Assembly (NCBI GenBank): GCA_028869995.1
Contig: JAGWQN010000093.1
Span: 1-64,000 of the forward strand
Source: Rhodospirillales bacterium
GTDB lineage: Bacteria > Pseudomonadota > Alphaproteobacteria > Acetobacterales > Acetobacteraceae
Reading direction: 5' to 3'
Length of the DNA: 64,000 bases
Shown: piece after piece, positions 36,957-44,812 of the stretch
Numbering within the stretch: position 1 is the stretch's first letter
Layout: every line of letters starts with the position of its first letter
Notes under the pieces: generated by a model
What the model was told of the DNA's origin: nothing
Seen by the model: the letters and a program-made list of their open reading frames with translations, nothing else
The model's database searches: none
Position numbers and translations under genes: made by a program

Positions 36957-37381
36957 CTGCCGCGCGCCTCCACACCCGGCGGCACGCACTCGGCGAGCGT
37001 GTGTTCGTCGAGCGCCGCGTAAAATTCCTGCTGGGCTTGCCGCAGCATGCCCTTGAGCCGGCATTCCTCGACCAGCGTGCAGGCGCAGCCCTGCCCTTGG
37101 AAACATTCGACCAGCGGCTGCTTGCTTTCCAGCCGGCGCACCAGCGTACCGAGCTGCAGCGTCGCCGGATCGACCGCCAGGGCAACCCCACCGGCCATGC
37201 CGCGCGTCGTCCGCGTGACGCCGAGAGCCGTCAGCTCCTGCACGATCTTGTGCAGATGGTGGCGTGAGAGTCCGCCGAGCTCGCGCGCCAGCGTTTCGAC
37301 GCTGACCGGCCGGCCAGGGGGCTGGCGCACCAGCAGCATCAGCACGCGCAGCGCGAAATCCGTGGCAGCGAGAAGGCGCAT
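36953..37381 (-). CDS. Rrf2-family [Fe-S] regulator, NsrR-like
   Basis: Encodes 142 residues. The winged HTH lies at about 25-50 (LARELGGLSRHHLHKIVQEL) with GMAGGVALA in the wing. Cysteines C93, C99, C101 and C107 occupy the place where NsrR/IscR hold a [2Fe-2S] or [4Fe-4S] cluster. NsrR represses NO-detoxification genes until NO damages the cluster. Here it is divergent from ric and coupled to nnrU, and two palindromes lie in the intervening region. IscR or RirA is less likely because iron-sulfur assembly genes are absent. Confidence 0.88.
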   Translation of the reverse strand: MRLLAATDFALRVLMLLVRQPPGRPVSVETLARELGGLSRHHLHKIVQELTALGVTRTTRGMAGGVALAVDPATLQLGTLVRRLESKQPLVECFQGQGCACTLVEECRLKGMLRQAQQEFYAALDEHTLAECVPPGVEARGR

Positions 37382-37396
37382 CGGCGAACCCCTATT

Positions 37397-37458
37397 TGGT
37401 ATTGACCATACCACATTTGTCCGGATATAAAACTGGCATCGCCGATACCAGTATCGGC
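37397..37458. promoter_or_regulatory. Two palindromic operator candidates between rrf2 and ric
   Basis: Site 1 is TGGTATTGACCATACCA (37397-37413; perfect 6-base arms, 5-base spacer), 15-31 bases upstream of the rrf2 ATG. Site 2 is GCCGATACCAGTATCGGC (37441-37458; perfect 8-base arms, 2-base spacer), 69-86 bases upstream of the ric ATG. Both contain GGTAT/ATACC or GATAC/GTATC, suggesting one regulator, most simply the Rrf2 protein itself. Confidence 0.65.
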
Positions 37459-37526
37459 CACGCCGCGCCCGCGAGGCAGCGTCAACCTGAAAGCGACAGC
37501 CCCGGCATCGGGGCAGGAGGATTTGC

Positions 37527-38204
37527 ATGAGTGCCACCACCTCTGCCGAGCCCGGCTTCGCCACGCGCCGGCTGGGCGAGATTGCCGCGACCCTCCCCGG
37601 CGCCACCGCCGTGCTGCGTCGTCACAAGCTCGATTTCTGCTGCGGCGGCCAGGCGACCCTGGGCGAAGTCGCGACGCTCCGTGGGCTCTCGCTCGATGCG
37701 CTGGAGCAGGAGCTGGGAGAGGTCGCGGCCCTTGCCCGCAAGGCGACGCCGCCCGAGAGCACCGAGGAGCTGATCGGGCTCATCGAGACCCGCTACCATG
37801 AGGCGCATCGCCGCGAGCTGCCGGAGCTCATCCGCCTGGCGCGCCGCGTCGAGGCCGTGCACCGCGAGCATCCCGCCACACCGGCCGGCCTCGCCGATCT
37901 GCTGGAGACCACGCTGGCAGAGCTGCAGGACCACATGTCCAAGGAGGAGCAGGTTCTGTTCCCGCTGATGCGCCGGGGTGGTCACCCGATGATCGCGCAG
38001 CCGATCGGCATGATGCTCGCCGAGCACGAGGATCACGGCAATTACCTGCGCGAACTGGAGCGGCTCACGAGCGACTTCACGCTGCCGGCGGAGGCTTGTT
38101 CGACCTGGCGCGCGCTCTATGCCGGCGGGCGCAAGTTTGCCGACGACCTGGTCGAGCACATCCACACGGAAAACAATATCCTGTTCCCGCGCTTCACCGC
38201 CTGA
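37527..38204 (+). CDS. ric: Iron-sulfur cluster repair di-iron protein (RIC/YtfE/ScdA)
   Basis: Encodes 225 residues. The N-terminal ScdA_N segment (RRLGEIAATLPGATAVLRR, ending in DFCCGG with C38-C39) is followed by a hemerythrin-like di-iron domain whose His/Glu ligands lie in YHEAHRREL, LQDHMSKEEQVLFP, MLAEHEDHG and HIHTENNILFP. The protein repairs Fe-S clusters damaged by nitric oxide or peroxide in the cytoplasm. AGGAGG precedes the ATG. It is divergent from its probable regulator and converges on the nar operon end. Confidence 0.95.
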   Translation: MSATTSAEPGFATRRLGEIAATLPGATAVLRRHKLDFCCGGQATLGEVATLRGLSLDALEQELGEVAALARKATPPESTEELIGLIETRYHEAHRRELPELIRLARRVEAVHREHPATPAGLADLLETTLAELQDHMSKEEQVLFPLMRRGGHPMIAQPIGMMLAEHEDHGNYLRELERLTSDFTLPAEACSTWRALYAGGRKFADDLVEHIHTENNILFPRFTA

Positions 38205-38237
38205 AGCCTCGCCGGCGCAACCACGATCAACGATCGG

Positions 38238-39482
38238 TCACGGCGCAACCGGGATTGGCTGGAAGGGCAGCACGTCGAGCATCTCGCCCGCGCGCAGCGC
38301 CGCAACGGGCGCCTCGAGCCTGGCCAGTCCGCCCGCCCCGAGCAGCGGCGCCAGCCGGCCCGAACCTTCCGGGCCCGCGCGCTCCGCCCACAGTTCGGCG
38401 CCGCGCTGAACGAGCCGCACCGCAACGAACTCCGTGCGGCCCGCCTTGCGCACGAGGGTGAAAGAGGACCGGGCACGCAACGGCACGGGCATGGCGGCAC
38501 CTGTGAGCCGTGCCAGCAGCGGACGCAGGAAGGCAACGGCGCCGGCCAGTGCCGCTTGCGGGTTACCGGGCAGGCCGACGAACAGAGACGTGCCGAGCCG
38601 CCCGACGGCGAGCGGCTTGCCGGGCTTCATCGCCACCGTCAGCACCTCGAGCGACCCACCGAGATCCTCCAGCGCGCGCCGAACGTGATCCTCCTCCCCC
38701 ACCGAAAGACCCGCCGTGGTCACCACGAGGTCCGCGTCCGCCGCCGCCTCACGCAAGGCCTCCCGCAGCGCTTCGACACGATCCTCGACACGGGGCAGCC
38801 GTCGCGGCGCTGCTCCCCACGCGCCCAGCAGCGCCGCGAGCATCGGCAGATTGGAATCGTGGATCTGACTTTCGGCCAGGCTTTCGTCGGTGCCGCGCAA
38901 CTCGTGCCCGCCCGAGAGCAGCGCCACGCGCGGGCGTCGTCGGACGCTTGCCTCGTCGATCCCCTGTGCCGCCAGCATCGCGGCATGTCGCCAGTCGAGC
39001 AGCGTGCCAGGTGACATCAGCCTCTGGCCGGCGCGCACGTCCTCACCCCGCCGGCGCAGATTGGTTCCCGCCGGCGGCGCGATGGCGAAGACGACCTCCT
39101 GGCCCACGCGTTGCGCCCGTTCCTGCGCGATCACGGCGTCCGCTCCCTGCGGAAGCGGCGCGCCAGTCAGGATGCGGTGAACCCCGCCCGGCACGAGCGA
39201 CCCGCGCGGATCGCCGGCGGCGGTCCGGCCGGTTATGGCCATTGAGCGGCCCGGCACGAGTTCCGCCGTGCGCACCGCGTAGCCGTCCATCGCCGACTGG
39301 TCGAAACCCGGCAGGTCGAGCCGTGCGCATATCGGGCTTGCCAGCACCCGGCCCGGACACGCCTCGGCCGCAACGCGCTCCGCCTCCAGCACGCTTCCGG
39401 CCAGCACCAGCACGCGCTCGAGGGCCTGTTCGAAGTCGAGGCTCGCCCGGCCGCCGCCGGCATGAGCCGAAATCGCGCTCAT
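38238..39482 (-). CDS. moeA: Molybdopterin molybdenumtransferase
   Basis: Encodes 414 residues from ATG 39482, chosen because GGTGAG lies 8-9 bases upstream; the ATG three codons earlier directly abuts that site. DQSAMDGYAVRTAEL, a later HRILTGAPLPQGADAVI and LFVGLPGNPQAALAG are standard MoeA motifs. It inserts molybdate into adenylylated molybdopterin to give the Moco used by NarG. It is the last gene of the narK-to-moeA run, 10 bases after nnrS, so cofactor supply is tied to nitrate reductase expression. Confidence 0.93.
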   Translation of the reverse strand: MSAISAHAGGGRASLDFEQALERVLVLAGSVLEAERVAAEACPGRVLASPICARLDLPGFDQSAMDGYAVRTAELVPGRSMAITGRTAAGDPRGSLVPGGVHRILTGAPLPQGADAVIAQERAQRVGQEVVFAIAPPAGTNLRRRGEDVRAGQRLMSPGTLLDWRHAAMLAAQGIDEASVRRRPRVALLSGGHELRGTDESLAESQIHDSNLPMLAALLGAWGAAPRRLPRVEDRVEALREALREAAADADLVVTTAGLSVGEEDHVRRALEDLGGSLEVLTVAMKPGKPLAVGRLGTSLFVGLPGNPQAALAGAVAFLRPLLARLTGAAMPVPLRARSSFTLVRKAGRTEFVAVRLVQRGAELWAERAGPEGSGRLAPLLGAGGLARLEAPVAALRAGEMLDVLPFQPIPVAP

Positions 39483-39492
39483 CGCCGCCATC

Positions 39493-40689
39493 TCACCCCG
39501 CGCCGCGCCGGCGCGGCCTCGTGAGCAACGGGGCGAACTGCACGACGAACAGCGCGAAGGCTCCGGCCCAGGCAGCACCCGAGAAATCAAGCATGAGCAC
39601 ATAACTTCCTGGGACGATGGCCGCCAACAGCCGCAGCATGGCGGCGACGCTGACGAGCACGAAGACGACGGTGAGACGCGTGGAAGAGGTCAGGGCCTGG
39701 CCGGTATGGCCGAGCGATGCACGAGCCATGACGGCCAGCGTCATCGTACCGATCGCACCGACCGTGAGCGCATGCAGCGCGACCGATGCGGGCATGAGAG
39801 TGACGAAGCGGTCGACACCGAGCAGTGCGAGCCCGAAGGCGAGCCACGCATAGCCCAGGTGCAGCACGGCCAGCAGCGGCTCGCCAAGCGTCGCAAGCCC
39901 GCGCCACCGCGCGAGACGCAGCGCGTGGGCCACGCCAGCGGCCAGCAGCAGCACCGCCACCACGGCCGACCCGGGACGTACGACCCAAAGCGCCAGTCCG
40001 GCTAAACTCATGGCCAGCGCGGCACGATCGACCAGTCCGAACGGCGCCGGCAAGGCACCTTGGGGCTCGCGTCGCAGCAGCCAGTTGCGAGTAAAGCTCG
40101 GAATGATGCGACCGCCGATCAGCGTCACCAGCGCGGTCAGCGTCGCAATGCCGAGCCGCGCTCCCGCCATCGCAAGCCCGAAGCGCGCCGCTGCGCCGAC
40201 CTGCATCAACAGGTCGGCCACGAGCAGCACCCCGAGTGCCGCGAGAACCGGCAGGTTGCGCCAGTTTCGCCCGGTCACGATTTCCCGTCCGATCGCTGCC
40301 GTCAGCGCCGCCGGGAAGGCAAGGTCGAGCACGGCAGGAACCGCGACGGGAAGGCCACCGCCGACCAGCATCGCCACCCGCCCGACGATCCACAGCAACA
40401 CCAGCACGCCGAGCGAAGCGCCCTGCAGCGGCATGCGCCCGGTCCAGTTCGGGACCGCAGTGAACAGGAAGCCCGCCACCGTGGCGAGGGCAAAGCCGAA
40501 GATCATTTCATGGGCGTGCCAGAGCAGCGGCGCCATGGCCACCGGCAGAACCCTCCCCGCAGCCAGCAGCAGCAGCCAGAAAGGCACGGCGAACGCCGCC
40601 CACAATCCAGCGAGGAGGAAGAATGGTCGGAATCCGGCCGAGAGAACCGCCGGCGCCGTGGTTGCCCGGTAACGGGGAATGGCGCTCAT
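39493..40689 (-). CDS. nnrS: NnrS family haem/copper membrane protein
   Basis: Encodes 398 residues with about twelve hydrophobic segments. LSAGFRPFFLLAGLWAAFAV at the N-terminus and PLLWHAHEMIFGFALATVAG are NnrS signatures; the conserved His residues are thought to bind haem and copper. NnrS proteins protect against nitric-oxide stress during nitrate or nitrite respiration. Its start overlaps the small ORF upstream by 4 bases. Placing it directly in the nar operon couples NO protection to nitrate reduction. Confidence 0.93.
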   Translation of the reverse strand: MSAIPRYRATTAPAVLSAGFRPFFLLAGLWAAFAVPFWLLLLAAGRVLPVAMAPLLWHAHEMIFGFALATVAGFLFTAVPNWTGRMPLQGASLGVLVLLWIVGRVAMLVGGGLPVAVPAVLDLAFPAALTAAIGREIVTGRNWRNLPVLAALGVLLVADLLMQVGAAARFGLAMAGARLGIATLTALVTLIGGRIIPSFTRNWLLRREPQGALPAPFGLVDRAALAMSLAGLALWVVRPGSAVVAVLLLAAGVAHALRLARWRGLATLGEPLLAVLHLGYAWLAFGLALLGVDRFVTLMPASVALHALTVGAIGTMTLAVMARASLGHTGQALTSSTRLTVVFVLVSVAAMLRLLAAIVPGSYVLMLDFSGAAWAGAFALFVVQFAPLLTRPRRRGAG

Positions 40690-41018
40690 AAGCTGCCCTC
40701 GGCGTCGCCGCCCGTCCTAGTCTTGTGCGTGACCCGCACGCGTTGCGGCTCGGGGAAGCTCCACGCCAGCACGCGCTCGAGTGCCACCTTGGCCGGCTGC
40801 GGCGTGTTGGCCATGGCGCCGATCAAGTCCAGCCACATCTCTTCGCCACCATGGTCCAGGAGATGACGCAGGCGCGCTGCCACCAGAGCCCCCTCCTCGA
40901 CGCCTTCCGCCGCCGCGGCGGCGGTGATGCGCTGGCGCACGGTCGGTTCGGCGACGATCGCGAGCACAGCATCGGCACGCGTCGGGTTGGTGAGCTCGTC
41001 GAGGATATCGCCCAGCAC
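40686..41018 (-). CDS. Small conserved-looking protein of unknown function in the nar operon
   Basis: Encodes 110 residues. It starts 8 bases after the ppiC stop and overlaps nnrS by 4, so it is a real coupled gene. No domain is recognised. It is soluble and helical-looking, with an N-terminal DILDELTNPTRADAVLAIV and a central HLLDHGGEEMWLDLIGAM. It has no cysteines, membrane segment or signal peptide. Position suggests an accessory role in nitrate reductase assembly or NO response, but nothing in the sequence proves it. Confidence 0.75.
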   Translation of the reverse strand: MLGDILDELTNPTRADAVLAIVAEPTVRQRITAAAAAEGVEEGALVAARLRHLLDHGGEEMWLDLIGAMANTPQPAKVALERVLAWSFPEPQRVRVTHKTRTGGDAEGSL

Positions 41019-41026
41019 GCCAACCT

Positions 41027-41851
41027 CTACTGCAGCAGCGGCGAGGTGGCCGCCGCCATGTCGCAGCCCAGCACCTCAGCCCCGCCGGCGAGAAGAGCGA
41101 CATACTGCGCAACAGCGCGCCGCCAGGCCTTTTCCTCAAGATAGGCCGCAAGGCGCTCGTGCACCTGCTCAAACGGCAGCTCCGCGCCCTGCGCCTTACG
41201 CTCGAGCCGCACAAGGTGAATGCCGTAGCGCGTTTCCACCAGCTCCGCCCCTGTCTCGCCTGGGCGCAGGCGGCGAAGAGCGTCCTCGAACTCGGGCGTG
41301 GTCTGCCCCGACGTGACCTGGCCCAACCGTCCGCCCGCCTCGGCGGAAGGGCAATCCGAGAGCGTGCGGGCAAAATCCTCAAACCGGTTCGGACACGTAC
41401 GGATCTCCTCGAGCACCGCCTGGGCTCGGGAAAGTGCCAGGGCGAAGGCAGCACGGTCGTTTCGGTCTGCACGGAACAGGATATGCAGCGGCTCATAGAG
41501 GTCGGGGCCGCGGAAGCGCGCACGGTTGGCAGCATGGTAACGGCGGCACGTCGCCTCATCTGCGCGTGGCGTGTGGATCTCCGCCTCCAGCAGTGCGCGG
41601 ATCAGCGCCTCGTCCTCCGTCTCGCGCATGCCCTCCTCGCTCCTCGGCTCCGCCACCAGGCCGAGCGCATGGGCACGTTGCAGCAGCAGTTCCCGCACGA
41701 CGACAGCGCGCGTCGCCGCGGCCCAAGCGGCCTGCGGTGAGTCCTCGGGATGGTTTTGGACCTCCCGTGCAATTGCTGCCGCAGGAATGACGACGCCGTT
41801 GACGGCAACCGTTACGCGCGCTGCTTGAGGATGTTGAATTGCGATGCGCAT
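41027..41851 (-). CDS. PpiC/NifM-type peptidyl-prolyl cis-trans isomerase
   Basis: Encodes 274 residues from ATG 41851, 7 bases after the narI stop. An N-terminal helical region with EDSPQAAWAAATRAVVVREL is followed by a parvulin domain (about 130-240: EPLHILFRADRND, GGRLGQVTSGQTTPEFEDAL, ETRYGIHLVRLER). No signal peptide is seen, so it is cytoplasmic, like NifM. A PpiC gene after narI is known from Pseudomonas nar operons, where it may help fold or mature the cytoplasmic NarGH subunits. Confidence 0.88.
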   Translation of the reverse strand: MRIAIQHPQAARVTVAVNGVVIPAAAIAREVQNHPEDSPQAAWAAATRAVVVRELLLQRAHALGLVAEPRSEEGMRETEDEALIRALLEAEIHTPRADEATCRRYHAANRARFRGPDLYEPLHILFRADRNDRAAFALALSRAQAVLEEIRTCPNRFEDFARTLSDCPSAEAGGRLGQVTSGQTTPEFEDALRRLRPGETGAELVETRYGIHLVRLERKAQGAELPFEQVHERLAAYLEEKAWRRAVAQYVALLAGGAEVLGCDMAAATSPLLQ

Positions 41852-41858
41852 GCCGCCC

Positions 41859-42581
41859 TCAGTCCCCGGCGCCTGTTGCCGGATGCGTGCTTGCCGGGTT
41901 CCGGCTACGCACCACCTGGTAGCCGGGACGACCCAAATACCAGACCGGCGCACTCCAGATATGAACCAGGCGGGTAAACGGGAACACCAGGAAGACCGTG
42001 AGCCCGAAGAACAGATGCACCCTGAAGATCGGGCTCGTCCCGACCAGCAGTGCCGCCGCACCGGGGTGCAGTGTCAGGATCCCCTGTGCCCAGCCCATGA
42101 AACGGACCATTTCCGCGCCATCGAGATGCTGCGCGGAGAAGGGGATGGTCGCCAGCCCCAGGGTCAACTGCAGCCACAGCAGCATCAGGATAAAGATATC
42201 GGCGAAGCTCGACGTGACGCGTATGCGTGCATCGAGAAGCCGACGATGAACCAGCATCGCGAGCCCGATCCAGCAGGCGATACCCGCGAGACCGCCAACG
42301 ACCATCGCCAGAAGTTGTTTGGCCGTGTGACTGATGCCGAGTGCCTCCAGCAACGCCAGCGGTGTCAACAGCCCGACGAGATGACCGACGAAGATCACCA
42401 GAATACCGACGTGGAACAGATTGGATCCCCAGATCATCTGTCGCCGGCGCAAAAGCTGGCTCGAACCCGAGCGCCATGTGTATTGCGAGTGATCGAACCG
42501 CAGCACACTCCCGACCAGAAAAACGGTCAGAGCGAAATATGGGTACCAGCCGTAGAGTGCCGTGTTGAGCCAAGCGCTCAT
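41859..42581 (-). CDS. narI: Respiratory nitrate reductase gamma subunit (cytochrome b)
   Basis: Encodes 240 residues with five membrane segments. H57 and H67 (NLFHVGILVIFVGH) match the first haem-ligand pair of NarI, and the two His residues 18 apart in VHLFFGLTVFLVF and RLVHIWSAP match the second. NarI takes electrons from quinol and passes them to NarH. It lies 12 bases after narJ. Confidence 0.96.
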   Translation of the reverse strand: MSAWLNTALYGWYPYFALTVFLVGSVLRFDHSQYTWRSGSSQLLRRRQMIWGSNLFHVGILVIFVGHLVGLLTPLALLEALGISHTAKQLLAMVVGGLAGIACWIGLAMLVHRRLLDARIRVTSSFADIFILMLLWLQLTLGLATIPFSAQHLDGAEMVRFMGWAQGILTLHPGAAALLVGTSPIFRVHLFFGLTVFLVFPFTRLVHIWSAPVWYLGRPGYQVVRSRNPASTHPATGAGD

Positions 42582-42593
42582 GATCGTCTCTCC

Positions 42594-43289
42594 TCAGGCG
42601 CCGAGGGCGTCGCCACGCCCCATATCGCGTTGGGCCGCGCGCAGGCGGGTGCGCAGCCGGTCGGAGCTGCACCCATCTATGGACTCGCCGGGACCAAAAC
42701 GAACCGCTGTCTCTTCCCATGCCGCATCGAGCGCCGCGAGATCATCCGGATCCTCGTCGGGAATAGCCGAGGCCCCCGTTCGCGGCGCCTGAGCAAGTGC
42801 CGCCACGGCCGCCATCACGACGCCGTATCCGGCATCGCGCCTCGCGAGCCGCTCGGTCAGTTCTCGCAGAATGGCAGCCGGTTCGGCGAGCAGCGCCTGG
42901 GCGGCAGCGACCGCGAGCAGCGACAGGAACTCAAGAAACAAGGGAAGAAAATCGGGCAACTCACCGGGCACAACGTCAAGCCCGTGTTCCTCGTAAAGGC
43001 TCAGCAGGTCGACCATAGCCTGGCCGCGGTCACGTCCTTCGCCGTGCACATGTTCGAACAAATGCAGCGACAGCGAACGACCTCGATCGAACAGCCCGAC
43101 ATAGCGTTCTTCGATTTCGTAAAGATCCGTCTCGGCAATCTCGTGGAGGAACGTTGATAGAGCCGCCTGGTGCTCAACCTCCAGCAACGCCTCCTCTTCC
43201 AGGATGGCCGCCATGGCGTTCGCGTTGTCTCTGAGTTCCGCGGTGGGATATGACAGCAGCGCCGCGAGCACCCGATAGGTCTGCGCCAT
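42594..43289 (-). CDS. narJ: Nitrate reductase assembly chaperone
   Basis: Encodes 231 residues from ATG 43289; its ATG shares one base with the narH stop (TGATG). RVLAALLSYPTAELRDN and SLHLFEHVHGEGRDRGQAM are the NarJ/TorD-family pattern. NarJ binds apo-NarG and is needed for Moco insertion and membrane attachment. It is soluble and all-helical, without signal peptide. Confidence 0.94.
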   Translation of the reverse strand: MAQTYRVLAALLSYPTAELRDNANAMAAILEEEALLEVEHQAALSTFLHEIAETDLYEIEERYVGLFDRGRSLSLHLFEHVHGEGRDRGQAMVDLLSLYEEHGLDVVPGELPDFLPLFLEFLSLLAVAAAQALLAEPAAILRELTERLARRDAGYGVVMAAVAALAQAPRTGASAIPDEDPDDLAALDAAWEETAVRFGPGESIDGCSSDRLRTRLRAAQRDMGRGDALGA

Positions 43290-44812
43290 CACCCGACCTC
43301 CATCGGAGACCTGCCACGCGCTGCCTTCTGGCCGAACAGATCGAATCCGGTTCGCCCGCTGCAGCCTTCGCCGAAGGAAAAGCCGCAACCGCCTCGCAGC
43401 TGGTAGGCATCCTCACCCGTCTCCCGGTGCACCGTGGGAATGACGAAGCGGTCTTCATAGTTGGCGATCGCCAGCAGCTTGCACATCGCCTCGATATCCG
43501 TCCCGGTGAGGCCCACGCTCTGAGCCACCGCCTCGTCGGTCAGGCCATCGACGGTCTTCGCCCGCATATAGGCGCGCATGGCGAGCATCCGTCGCAGCGC
43601 CAACTCCACAGGTTCAGTGCGGCCGGCGGTGAGCATGTTGGCGAGATAGCGGACCGGTATGCGCAGCGAGGCGACATCCGGCAGGCCGCCATTCTCCCCA
43701 AGGTTGCCCGCCGCGGCCGCAGACTGGATCGGTGACAGCGGCGGCACATACCAAACCATCGGCAAGGTGCGGTACTCGGGATGCAGCGGGAAGGCGATGC
43801 GCCAGTCCATTGCCATCCGCCATACGGGCGAGCGCCGCGCCGCCTCCAGCCACGCCTCGGCAATTCCGTCGGCGCGCGCCTGCGCCTGTACCGCGGGATC
43901 GAATGGATCGAGAAAAACCTTGAGCTGCGCCTCATAAAGATCGCCCTCATCAGCGACCGAAGCGGCTTCCTCGATACGGTCGGCATCGTAAAGAACGACG
44001 CCGAGGTAGCGTATCCTGCCAACGCAGGTTTCTGAGCATACGGTTGGCTGGCCCGCCTCGATGCGAGGGTAACAAAAAATGCACTTTTCCGATTTCCCGG
44101 ACGACCAGTTATAGTAAATCTTTTTGTATGGGCATCCCGACACGCACATGCGCCACCCACGACATTTGTCCTGATCGATCAGGACGATCCCATCTTCCTC
44201 TCGCTTGTAAATCGCACCTGACGGGCACGCAGCGGCGCAAGCCGGATTGAGGCAATGTTCGCACAGACGCGGCAGATACATCATGAAGGTATTTTCGAAG
44301 GCGCCGTAGATGTCCTTCTGAACGCCTTCGAAGTTGATGTCGCGTGACCTCTTCTCGAACTCTCCCCCCAGGATCTCCTCCCAGTTCGGACCCCACTCGA
44401 TCTTTTCCATCCGCTCACCCGAGATCAACGAGCGCGGCCGCGCGGTCGGCATCGACTTGCCTTCCGGCGCGGTCTGCAAGTGCGCATAATCGAAGGTGAA
44501 GGGTTCGTAGTAGTCATCAATTTCGGGTAAATCTGGGTTGGCAAAGATATTGGCAAGCACACGCCACTTGGCACCGATGCGCGGCTCGATACGACCGTTG
44601 CTTTTTCGTATCCACCCGCCATTCCATCGCTTCTGGTTTTCCCACTCCTTGGGATAGCCAATCCCCGGTTTGGTCTCGACGTTGTTGAACCAGGCGTATT
44701 CCACACCCTCCCGGCTGGTCCATACGTTCTTGCACGTAACAGAGCACGTGTGGCAGCCAATGCACTTGTCCAGATTCAGGACCATCGCAATCTGCGCCCG
44801 GACCTTCATCAC
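43289..44812 (-). CDS. narH: Respiratory nitrate reductase beta subunit (Fe-S)
   Basis: Encodes 507 residues. CIGCHTCSVTCKNVW begins the first Cys group; CEHCLNPACAAACPSGAIY and CRGWRMCVSGCPYKKIYYN follow, and the Trp in CRGWRMC is the usual replacement that gives the [3Fe-4S] cluster. CIFCYPRIEAGQPTVCSETC supplies the last ligands. It carries electrons from NarI to NarG in the cytoplasm. It overlaps narG by 4 bases and narJ by 1. Confidence 0.97.
   Translation of the reverse strand: MMKVRAQIAMVLNLDKCIGCHTCSVTCKNVWTSREGVEYAWFNNVETKPGIGYPKEWENQKRWNGGWIRKSNGRIEPRIGAKWRVLANIFANPDLPEIDDYYEPFTFDYAHLQTAPEGKSMPTARPRSLISGERMEKIEWGPNWEEILGGEFEKRSRDINFEGVQKDIYGAFENTFMMYLPRLCEHCLNPACAAACPSGAIYKREEDGIVLIDQDKCRGWRMCVSGCPYKKIYYNWSSGKSEKCIFCYPRIEAGQPTVCSETCVGRIRYLGVVLYDADRIEEAASVADEGDLYEAQLKVFLDPFDPAVQAQARADGIAEAWLEAARRSPVWRMAMDWRIAFPLHPEYRTLPMVWYVPPLSPIQSAAAAGNLGENGGLPDVASLRIPVRYLANMLTAGRTEPVELALRRMLAMRAYMRAKTVDGLTDEAVAQSVGLTGTDIEAMCKLLAIANYEDRFVIPTVHRETGEDAYQLRGGCGFSFGEGCSGRTGFDLFGQKAARGRSPMEVG

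Noticed and set aside
38224-38237. GATCAACGATCG near the moeA 3' end as an FNR site
   Set aside because: Lacks the TTGAT half-site and lies between convergent genes, not at a promoter.
41844-43157. Long plus-strand frame (437 codons) antisense to narI and narJ
   Set aside because: Covers several real genes whose motifs are clear; the translation is highly charged and has no recognisable domain.
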